From contig CAZNBL010000039.1 of assembly GCA_964571375.1 (NCBI GenBank), forward strand, positions 1 to 12,648: DNA of 12,648 nt, given 5' to 3'. The DNA comes from JAFTYR01 sp964571375. GTDB taxonomy: Bacteria; Pseudomonadota; Gammaproteobacteria; Burkholderiales; Burkholderiaceae_F. Shown here in pieces: positions 1 to 5,509 of this stretch. The translations under genes and the position numbers were made by a program. Within the stretch, counting starts at the first letter, position 1. Each line of letters starts with the position of its first letter. The notes under the pieces were generated by a model. It made no database searches, was not told where the DNA came from, and saw only the letters and a program-made list of their open reading frames with translations.

Positions 1-512
1 GCATCATAGAGCCAGTCAAGGCACTTCTTGTAATCGTCAAGGGCCAGCTCGTTCGGAGTGACCTTGTTCTTGCCGATATTGATACCGAGGATACCGCCTC
101 TGTTACGGAAAGCACGGGCGCTCTGAAGGTTCTTGGTAACCTGAAGAGCACCGTAGTTGTTGAAGCCCATGCGGTTGATGATGGCGCCGTCTTCGACAAG
201 GCGGAAGCAACGCGGCTTCGGATTGCCCGGCTGACCCTTCGGGGTAACCGTGCCGATTTCTACAGAACCGAAGCCCAGGGCTCCGAAAGCAGTTACATGC
301 TCGCCGTCTTTGTCCATACCGGCAGCAAGACCGATAGTGTTCGGGAAACGAAGGCCCATTACTTCAATCGGGTCCTCGGCAAAAGGACGTGTAACGAGCT
401 TGTGCACTCCGAGCTGGGTGGCCCAGTCAAGGTTCATCATTGTGATGTGGTGAGCCTGTTCGGGAGTGAAATTAAATAAGAACTTCTTGGCGAGTTTGTA
501 AGCGGGTTTCAT
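1..512 (-). CDS. pyrD: Dihydroorotate dehydrogenase (quinone), class 2, 3' end missing
   Basis: This enzyme oxidises dihydroorotate to orotate with FMN and membrane quinone, the fourth step of pyrimidine synthesis, at the inner face of the cytoplasmic membrane. Only the first 170 residues are inside the window. Visible class 2 hallmarks are an N-terminal helical extension of about 45 residues (the quinone/membrane region), the FMN-binding stretch GLAAGMDKDG at 61-70, the substrate loop NRMGFNN at 113-119 and NIGKNK at 145-150. The ATG at 510-512 is the only sensible start, because an in-frame TAA lies six codons upstream. No strong ribosome binding site is visible. It begins 28 bases after the stop of the aat-bpt gene and is probably co-transcribed with it. 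From memory, aat, bpt and pyrD are also neighbours in other Betaproteobacteria. The family assignment is secure; nothing can be said of the C-terminal half. Confidence 0.95.
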   Translation of the reverse strand, partial: MKPAYKLAKKFLFNFTPEQAHHITMMNLDWATQLGVHKLVTRPFAEDPIEVMGLRFPNTIGLAAGMDKDGEHVTAFGALGFGSVEIGTVTPKGQPGNPKPRCFRLVEDGAIINRMGFNNYGALQVTKNLQSARAFRNRGGILGINIGKNKVTPNELALDDYKKCLDWLYD

Positions 513-540
513 TTTTGTCGGATTCGTTTAAACAACCCTG

Positions 541-2055
541 CTATTTTAAGGCACTTTCGACACTTATCCAGCGATCATCCGAGAAAACTTCGGCGGGTTT
601 GAACCGGCTTTTGTAGGCCATATTTCCGCACTGAGGGACCCAATAACCGAGATAGGCCCATTTGAGACCGTATCGGCGGGCAAGGAAGATCTGCGTTAAG
701 ACACCGAAGGAGCCGAGCGAGCGTTTGGGCTCGTCGGGATCGAAGAATGTGTAGCAGGCCGAAAGACCGTCGTCGAACACGTCGGTGATCGCGACCATCT
801 TCAATTCACCTTCTTTGGTGCGGAATTCGAGCAGTACGGTTTCGGTTGTCGTATCCATCACCATCATTCGGTAATCGTCGATCGTCATGTTCTCCATGAT
901 CGATCCCTGATGGCGGCTCTTCAGGTACCTGTCAAAAAGCGCATAGTGTTCGTCCGTGACTTGACGCGGCAGAATCGTGCAGTAAAGGTCTTCGTTTTGC
1001 GTCATGCAGCGTCTCTGCGAGCGGTCGGGCTTGAATAAGTCGACGGGGACTCGGTAAGAGAGACAGGCATTGCATCCCGGGCACGCCGGACGATAGTTCA
1101 TACTGCCCGAGCGGCGGAAGCCGAGTCGGGAAAGAATGCTCGAGGCGCGCTTGCCGAAATGAGTGCCGGGGTTGGGAATGGCGACAAGGAGCCGCTCGTT
1201 CTGTCCCGGAATATAACTGCAGTCGGAAAGTCCGGTCATACCGAAGTGTTCGGCTGCGCGGCACTCCGTTTCAGCCTGAGCTGTTTTAGCCGCAGGGGCG
1301 AGAAGATCGGCAAAGAGCTTGCAGAGATTGTCGTCGTAAGCCGTCCAATCGGCATCTTCCCGGGCGGTATAGGTTTTCAGATGCTCGGCAAAGTCTTCAA
1401 AATCAACGGGTTCGGCACCGAGAGAGGCGAGGTGCTCAGTTTCCTGCTGGCAGTCGACCCAGGGAATATTTTCATTGCGAAGAATCGCAACCAATGCGCA
1501 AAGCGCCATCTTGGAGGCGTCGCTGGTTTTGCAGAACATCGATTCGCCGTAGAACATACGGCCGAAGGCCATGCCGTAGAGACCGCCCGAAAGCTCGCCG
1601 TCAATATAAACCTCGATGCTGTGCAGATGATCCGGGAAGAGGCTTAAGTAAGCCGCTTTCAATTCATCGCTGATCCAGGTGCCGTCCTGACCTTCTCTCG
1701 GGGCAGCGCAGGCATTCATTACGGCTTCGGGATCGTTGTCGAGCGTAATTTCGATTTTGCGGCGTACTCCGTGATCGTCGTAGTAGCCTTCTGCAGCCTG
1801 TCGAAGACGCTTTTTCAGGCTTCGGCTCAGTTTGAAATTTTCGACGTCGAGCACCATGCGGGGCGAAGTGGCCCACCAGAGTACGGGATCGGGTTTGCTG
1901 TACCAGGGAAAGATTCCTTTCGGGTAGGCTCGGGCAAGCATTTCACCGGTGATTTCGCGGGAAACGGCGACAATGCCGTCGCAGACATCGAGCAGGGGCA
2001 GGGGATCGGGAAAATCGTCCGCCGGCGTAAGAAGAGGAATCGAAGGTGTAGACAT
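541..2055 (-). CDS. aat-bpt: Fused Aat-Bpt: leucyl/phenylalanyl-tRNA-protein transferase joined to aspartate/glutamate leucyltransferase
   Basis: One uninterrupted 504-residue frame carries two N-end-rule aminoacyltransferases. Residues about 20-230 are Aat: AYPKGIFPWY at 43-52, WWATSPR at 60-66, TWISDEL at 126-132, GGLYG at 157-161, the FYGESMF signature at 168-174, SKMAL at 181-185, and the DCQ...HLASLGA tail at 201-214. Aat moves Leu or Phe from tRNA to N-terminal Lys/Arg. Residues about 275-500 are Bpt (bacterial ATE1 relative): DCSYIPGQ at 278-285, LGFRRSG at 311-317, YRPACPGCNAC at 321-331, ACYTFFDP at 433-440, RSLGSFG at 445-451, and AYLGYWVPQC at 467-476 followed by MAYKSRFKP. Bpt adds Leu to N-terminal Asp/Glu. 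Each half is near the usual single-enzyme length (about 230-250), so both look complete. The linker at about 231-275 is poorly conserved-looking and rich in Ala, Glu and Asp. Both products are ClpS/ClpAP substrates. The two genes are normally separate neighbours. Start ATG at 2055 has only a weak GGAT upstream. Bifunctionality is inferred. Confidence 0.9.
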   Translation of the reverse strand: MSTPSIPLLTPADDFPDPLPLLDVCDGIVAVSREITGEMLARAYPKGIFPWYSKPDPVLWWATSPRMVLDVENFKLSRSLKKRLRQAAEGYYDDHGVRRKIEITLDNDPEAVMNACAAPREGQDGTWISDELKAAYLSLFPDHLHSIEVYIDGELSGGLYGMAFGRMFYGESMFCKTSDASKMALCALVAILRNENIPWVDCQQETEHLASLGAEPVDFEDFAEHLKTYTAREDADWTAYDDNLCKLFADLLAPAAKTAQAETECRAAEHFGMTGLSDCSYIPGQNERLLVAIPNPGTHFGKRASSILSRLGFRRSGSMNYRPACPGCNACLSYRVPVDLFKPDRSQRRCMTQNEDLYCTILPRQVTDEHYALFDRYLKSRHQGSIMENMTIDDYRMMVMDTTTETVLLEFRTKEGELKMVAITDVFDDGLSACYTFFDPDEPKRSLGSFGVLTQIFLARRYGLKWAYLGYWVPQCGNMAYKSRFKPAEVFSDDRWISVESALK

Positions 2056-2082
2056 AGAGATCCGAAACGTCGCTTAAAGCAG

Positions 2083-2103
2083 AAAAGAGCGTTTTCAACG
2101 CTC
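2083..2103 (-). terminator. Second terminator-like hairpin in the aat-bpt leader
   Basis: On the minus strand a perfect 7-bp stem (GAGCGTT at 2103-2097 with AACGCTC at 2093-2087, loop of three bases) is followed by TTTT at 2086-2083. It lies 27 bases upstream of the aat-bpt start and 21 bases past the yrbL terminator. It may be a back-up terminator for yrbL or an attenuator or stabilising hairpin at the 5' end of aat-bpt mRNA. The structure is seen; the role is inferred. Confidence 0.5.
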
Positions 2104-2113
2104 CGAATTCTCC

Positions 2114-2142
2114 ATGATATCGACAAAAAGAGCGCAGGTAAA
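2114..2142 (-). promoter_or_regulatory. Possible sigma-70 promoter for aat-bpt
   Basis: On the minus strand TTTACC (2142-2137; four of six matches to the -35 consensus) and TATCAT (2119-2114; five of six to the -10) are separated by 17 bases. Transcription would start near 2107. The -35 hexamer overlaps the loop side of the yrbL terminator, and the second hairpin would lie at the very 5' end of the transcript. This is pattern matching only. Confidence 0.35.
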
Positions 2143-2153
2143 AGCCCGCGCTC
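2125..2153 (-). terminator. Intrinsic terminator of yrbL
   Basis: Eleven bases after the yrbL stop, the minus strand can form GAGCGC (2153-2148) against GCGCTC (2135-2130). Two further G-C pairs lie inside after one mismatch. TTTTT (2129-2125) follows directly. It has the shape of a Rho-independent terminator. Confidence 0.75.
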
Positions 2154-2163
2154 CGTCCGATAT

Positions 2164-2754
2164 TTAAATACCGTATTTTTCTTTGAAAGCTCTGACGTCT
2201 TTAAGAAGCAGGAAGCGCTTCCACTGACGCTGAAGTTTCTGTCTGTTGGCCCAGCCGAAGGTGCGTGCAAGCGGAATGAGCGTAGCTTCGCCCAAGTTGT
2301 CGCAGACCACCGCGCGGTAAGAACCGTCGGCCTTCTTGCGGAAAAGAATGTTGTAGGGCTTCATGTTCATCGTGCAGACGTGGTTGTCTGCAAGATACTT
2401 GAGAAGCACTTTGAGTGCGGCGAAGATGCGTTCGGCTTCTTCCTTCGAAGTGCATTCTTCCATGAGTTTGCACATCGTTTTGGCGCTTTCGCCGTTGTCG
2501 CTTCGGATGAGTTCGTAGACATAACCGGTGCCGAGATCGGTTTCAACCTCGCCGAAGAAGCGGGGAATGCCGGACCAGTCTTTGAGGCTCTTCTGAAGAT
2601 GACGGTAGTAACTCAGTTCTCTGTCGAGTTCGGCTCGTCCGCCCGCACCCCAGAAATGGACGGTCTTGATGCACTTGTTGGCATCGTCGGGGTGAGCGTG
2701 GCAGAGTCGGTGACGTCCTTTGCCGAGCGGCTTTTTATCGGAGAGGATCAGCAT
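2164..2754 (-). CDS. yrbL: YrbL-family (PhoP regulatory network) kinase-fold protein
   Basis: The 196-residue product closely resembles E. coli YrbL as recalled (about 210 residues): LGKGRHRLCHAHPDDANKCIK at 10-30, LKDWSGIPRFFGEVETD at 57-73, GTGYVYE at 75-81, VVCDNLGEATLIPLA at 149-163, and WKRF at 178-181. The layout is a small protein-kinase-like fold: a glycine loop (G11, G13), a VAIK-like lysine (K30), a helix-C glutamate (E46), a catalytic-loop relative MKPYNIL at 131-137, and a DFG-like CDNLG at 151-155 with D152. The usual catalytic-loop aspartate is replaced by N130, so it may be a pseudokinase or have an altered activity. The biochemical function of YrbL is unknown; in enterobacteria it is named for PhoP control. 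No PhoP-box repeat was recognised in the leader here. It is upstream of aat-bpt on the same strand but separated by terminator-like hairpins. Confidence 0.9.
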   Translation of the reverse strand: MLILSDKKPLGKGRHRLCHAHPDDANKCIKTVHFWGAGGRAELDRELSYYRHLQKSLKDWSGIPRFFGEVETDLGTGYVYELIRSDNGESAKTMCKLMEECTSKEEAERIFAALKVLLKYLADNHVCTMNMKPYNILFRKKADGSYRAVVCDNLGEATLIPLARTFGWANRQKLQRQWKRFLLLKDVRAFKEKYGI

Positions 2755-3372
2755 TTTTATTTTTCTTTCAAAGAACCGATATATCCCTTAACCCGTATTC
2801 AGGGGGTAAGGATGATGTTTCTAAAAAATACCTGTTGAAGATGCGTTTTCGGCAGGGGAATGTGAAAATTCCGGACATGAAGCCTTAAGTTCAAACTCAT
2901 CGAGAACAGCGTATTTACCGTGTTTGAGCCGAAATCTTAACTTTTTCAAAGGGGCTTTAACGAAATTCTCCGTAGAGAGACGGGGTGGGCAGAAATGTTG
3001 TCTGTCATGGTTCTGTTATATTCTAAAGGGGTGTTAATGAATGACGTACCTGATGTATAGTTTCTGGCCGGAATGCGTCTGAGAGCCTGTTTTCGGGATT
3101 TTTATGATTAGGGAATGGAATCGATGAGAGATTGGATGCGGGTGGTTTTGGATTCCTGAGAATCACCTAGTGAAACGTATTCAGTGAACGACAATTTCCG
3201 TGTCTTTGTTGCAACAATGCGTAACTTAACGGGCATATTTACAACACAGTGCGGAAAAGAGCCGTTTCTCTTTGGGATTCTTAATGGTCCTTAAAGTTCG
3301 GTTCAGGCTTTTTGTCTAGACTCGTCGGAAAACAAAGTACAAAGCTTCGTCAAAGAAGCAACGGAGATATAG
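2755..3372. other. 618-base divergent gap without a recognisable gene
   Basis: This stretch separates yrbL (minus) from the 3373 gene (plus). It looks AT-richer than the flanking genes, and no frame over about 60 codons is credible. Seen here: a dyad at 2786-2811; an inverted pair TCAAAC (2891-2896) and GTTTGA (2922-2927); an extended -10-like TGTTATATT at 3014-3022 with no partner -35; a seven-codon frame at 3038-3061 behind AAAGGGG; a 12-base palindrome TTGTTGCAACAA at 3206-3217; and a small hairpin GCTTC/GAAGC at 3344-3359 just before the downstream ribosome binding site. It must hold promoters for both flanking genes and could encode a small RNA. No decaying gene remnant was recognised. 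Confidence 0.5.
2786..2811. repeat. Dyad in the yrbL leader
   Basis: CCTTAACCC (2786-2794) faces GGGGTAAGG (2803-2811): eight of nine positions pair around an 8-base centre. It lies 32-57 bases upstream of the yrbL start. It could be an operator or an RNA hairpin in the leader. No T-run follows on the minus strand, so a terminator is unlikely. Confidence 0.4.
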
Positions 3373-4158
3373 ATGAAAGTATTCAAGTTAGCGGCAGCTT
3401 CATTGCTTTTGGCCTGTGTCGGTTTGGTATCGGCTCCTGCCTTCAGTGCCGACCCTGCGGCAGAAAGCTTCAGCCAGGCCAAAACAACGGTCAGCCGGTC
3501 CGATGATGAGAGAGTCCGCAGAATCGGCGATCTCGTCAATGAAGCTGAGTCCGGTCTTCAGGCTACGCTCGACGATCTGCGCAAACAAAAGGATGCTTAC
3601 GGCAAGGACTGGGACATCATTGAAGAAGGTTTTGTCTACTATTCTCGTACCGAAGCCGATTATTTCCGCGCGCTGCTTGAAGAACATCTGAAGATCTGTC
3701 TGTCGCTCGACAGCAAGGCAGACTGCCGCACGATTGCAGCCAACGCGGTCGAAAGCGCCGCCAAAGATATGCTCGAGCGCTCCGAGATGGTTCGTAACGT
3801 CGCCTTAAAGCGCAAAGTTCCCGCTTTCGCCAACCGTCTGACCGAAGACGCCGAAGGACCGCTTAACCGCGCTATCCGCAAAGAGCTCAGCGAAGAAGAC
3901 AAGGTTGCATTCTTTGAAACTTCCCGACTCTTCCTTCGCGTCAAGATGACTTATATCGGTCTTATCGAACAGCTTGCTCTGAGCAATAAACTTGATTACC
4001 GCGCCGCTATGGTCGAAAGCGAAATGGTTGCCCAGGAAAGACATCGCGTCGAATTGCTCAAGGCTCTCTGGTCGCTGACCGGCAAAGAAGCCGTCAAACC
4101 CCGTCCGATCGGCGAAAAGCGCCGTGAGGCCATGCTCTACGAATTCGATGTGAAGTAA
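3373..4158 (+). CDS. Exported, mainly helical protein of unknown function
   Basis: I do not recognise this family. The 261-residue product starts with a clear Sec signal peptide: K2 and K5, a hydrophobic core at about 6-20, and likely signal peptidase I cleavage after AFS at 23-25. The mature part of about 236 residues is rich in Glu, Arg, Lys, Ala and Leu and reads as a run of amphipathic helices with no further membrane segment, so it should be periplasmic. The only mature cysteines, C109 and C118 (ICLSLDSKADC), are close enough to form a disulfide. The start at 3373 is well supported by GGAG at 3363-3366, six bases upstream. It stands alone, divergent from yrbL and followed by a strong bidirectional terminator, so it is probably a single-gene transcript. 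Its long upstream gap suggests it is regulated. No catalytic motif was seen; a structural or stress-related role is only a guess. Confidence 0.85.
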   Translation: MKVFKLAAASLLLACVGLVSAPAFSADPAAESFSQAKTTVSRSDDERVRRIGDLVNEAESGLQATLDDLRKQKDAYGKDWDIIEEGFVYYSRTEADYFRALLEEHLKICLSLDSKADCRTIAANAVESAAKDMLERSEMVRNVALKRKVPAFANRLTEDAEGPLNRAIRKELSEEDKVAFFETSRLFLRVKMTYIGLIEQLALSNKLDYRAAMVESEMVAQERHRVELLKALWSLTGKEAVKPRPIGEKRREAMLYEFDVK

Positions 4159-4176
4159 ATCGAAAGAGCGAAGAAT

Positions 4177-4226
4177 AAAAAGGGACGTTGCCTGATTTCA
4201 TTCAAAGCAACGTCCCTTAGTTTTTT
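4177..4226. terminator. Bidirectional intrinsic terminator
   Basis: A perfect 12-bp stem pairs AAGGGACGTTGC (4180-4191) with GCAACGTCCCTT (4207-4218) around a 15-base loop. TTTTTT follows on the plus strand (4221-4226), and the A-run at 4177-4181 gives TTTTT on the minus strand. It sits between the convergent genes ending at 4158 and 4234 and should serve both. Confidence 0.9.
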
Positions 4227-4233
4227 ATACGGA

Positions 4234-4935
4234 TCAGTTCAGCGTGCGCTTATTGTGATGCAGATTGCTGCGGATAATTTCGAGCGGTGCGCCGGGATTG
4301 TCCGAAGCGATGGCGGCTTTTAACTGAACGTTGTTGAATTTGCCTTCTTCGAGCATGGTGAGCGCATCTTCGGCCTTATCGTAACCGTCTTCGAGAGCGA
4401 CCTCCAGAAGTCTTCTGGCTTCTTCGGCATCGTTTTCATCTTCGCTGCCGGTGAGGTAGAGGATAGCCAGTACGAATGAGCCTTCGGCGTCTCCGCCTTC
4501 AGAGGCAAGCTTTAAGACTCGCTTGGCCAGCACCGGGTTCGGGTCGGAACTGAAGCCGGCAAACAGCATGATGCCGAGCTTGGTGAAGCGCGTAGCAAAG
4601 TTCTCGCCGTTGATTTTGCCGATCAGCTCGAGAATATTGAGAATGAAAGGAACGGAATTGCCGTAGGGATCGGTTACCAGAGCAGAACTGGTGGCATCGA
4701 ACACTTTGTCGACCGCACCCATGCGAATGGCTTTTTCAAAGTTTTTGCGGGCGTAACCTAAGTTTCTTGCGGTGCCGCTCTGCATCTGATTCATGCCGAG
4801 CTCTACAAAACTTTCGCCTTTGGCGACTTCATCGGACCATTTCTGAAAACCGAGAATTTCCTCGTCGATTTCGTCGAGCAAACCTTCGGGATCGAAGGGG
4901 TTGCGGGTACCGGAATTATTCTTTTTGCTTTTCAC
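4234..4935 (-). CDS. Sel1/TPR-like helical repeat protein, start uncertain
   Basis: From the chosen GTG at 4935 the product has 233 residues and no signal peptide, so it is probably cytoplasmic. Its C-terminal half shows Sel1/TPR-style helix pairs: ARKNFEKAIRMGAVD, then AKRVLKLASEGGDAEGSFV, then ARRLLEVALEDGYDKAEDAL. Such repeats usually mediate protein contacts; no partner or enzyme domain is visible. The frame is open upstream to an ATG at 5109, but that start would overlap the PIN gene by 79 bases and has no ribosome binding site. A TTG at 4980 is another option. The extra upstream codons read as a very Lys/Arg-rich tail, and an 8-A run on the minus strand (4968-4961) lies there. GTG 4935 has a purine-rich AAAGAGAA just before it but no textbook spacing. 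The gene is real with good confidence; the exact family and N-terminus are not settled. Confidence 0.7.
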   Translation of the reverse strand: MKSKKNNSGTRNPFDPEGLLDEIDEEILGFQKWSDEVAKGESFVELGMNQMQSGTARNLGYARKNFEKAIRMGAVDKVFDATSSALVTDPYGNSVPFILNILELIGKINGENFATRFTKLGIMLFAGFSSDPNPVLAKRVLKLASEGGDAEGSFVLAILYLTGSEDENDAEEARRLLEVALEDGYDKAEDALTMLEEGKFNNVQLKAAIASDNPGAPLEIIRSNLHHNKRTLN

Positions 4936-5030
4936 TTCTCTTTGCTGCCTGTCAGTTCTGTTTTTTTTAATCCTACCCAATTTCGGTATCGAAAGGAAAT
5001 CGTTTTTCCCGCCTTTTTTCGTGATCTTTT

Positions 5031-5453
5031 TTAAAGCTCGGAGAGCTTTTTCATCAAGTCCTCGGGCCTTAAGACCGTAATGCCGAGCGTGCGGCACTTG
5101 CCGCGGCATTTGAGCACAAGTTTGTCGCGGCTCACAAGGAAATCGGCTTTCTGCGAGTAGGCAAGATTCAGGAATTTCTGATCGTCGGTATCTCTGCAGA
5201 CGGCGGCCGATTCCTGATCGGCCTCAGCAATGCTCGAACAGGCTCTCCATTCGGCAAGGCAAGCGACAACTTCTTCGGCCGTGAGTTTGAACTGGGGACG
5301 GGAGAGGACGTCGGCGAGTTCATAGAGCGTGGCTTCGGAAGCGATCGAAGTGATGCGGCCGGCTTTGATTTCATCGTAGAGCGGCTGCAGCGTGGAGTTT
5401 CGGTAAACCAGAAAGTCCAGAATGATATTGGTGTCGAAAACAGCTTTGATCAT
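5031..5453 (-). CDS. PIN-domain protein, putative toxin-type ribonuclease without visible antitoxin
   Basis: The 140-residue product is a single PIN domain, a Mg2+/Mn2+-dependent RNase fold. Acidic positions expected in the active site are present: D7 in VFDTN, E45 in LYEL, D88/D90/D91 in RDTDDQKFL, and D110 in VSRD. The ending (ADFLVSRD...ITVLRPEDL) matches the subfamily annotated as putative toxin-antitoxin toxin component, PIN family. No small DNA-binding antitoxin gene lies on either side: upstream is malate dehydrogenase, downstream the Sel1-like gene. It may be a solitary housekeeping-like PIN protein or a toxin whose antitoxin has been lost or lies elsewhere. The ATG at 5453 is 13 bases after the mdh terminator hairpin and lacks a clear ribosome binding site. 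Expression may rely on read-through from mdh or on a promoter not recognised. Confidence 0.8.
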   Translation of the reverse strand: MIKAVFDTNIILDFLVYRNSTLQPLYDEIKAGRITSIASEATLYELADVLSRPQFKLTAEEVVACLAEWRACSSIAEADQESAAVCRDTDDQKFLNLAYSQKADFLVSRDKLVLKCRGKCRTLGITVLRPEDLMKKLSEL

Positions 5454-5466
5454 GGCTTATAAAACA

Positions 5467-5490
5467 AATCGGCTGCACGGGCAGCCGATT
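5467..5490. terminator. Intrinsic terminator after mdh
   Basis: A perfect 10-bp stem pairs AATCGGCTGC (5467-5476) with GCAGCCGATT (5481-5490) around a 4-base loop. On the minus strand it is followed by TTTGTTTTA, 20 bases after the mdh stop; on the plus strand it continues into TTTCTT. It ends mdh transcription and lies directly upstream of the PIN gene start. Confidence 0.8.
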
Positions 5491-5509
5491 TTTCTTGCAA
5501 AGAAAGGGA

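Noticed and set aside
1771..2838. A 355-codon plus-strand frame opposite the start of aat-bpt and all of yrbL.
   Set aside because: It spans two well-identified genes and the terminators between them; the translation looks like antisense of coding DNA and has no family signature.
3206..3217. A perfect 12-base palindrome, TTGTTGCAACAA, in the long gap.
   Set aside because: A few such palindromes are expected by chance in a window this size, and it is not paired with a good promoter, so it is not called as an operator.
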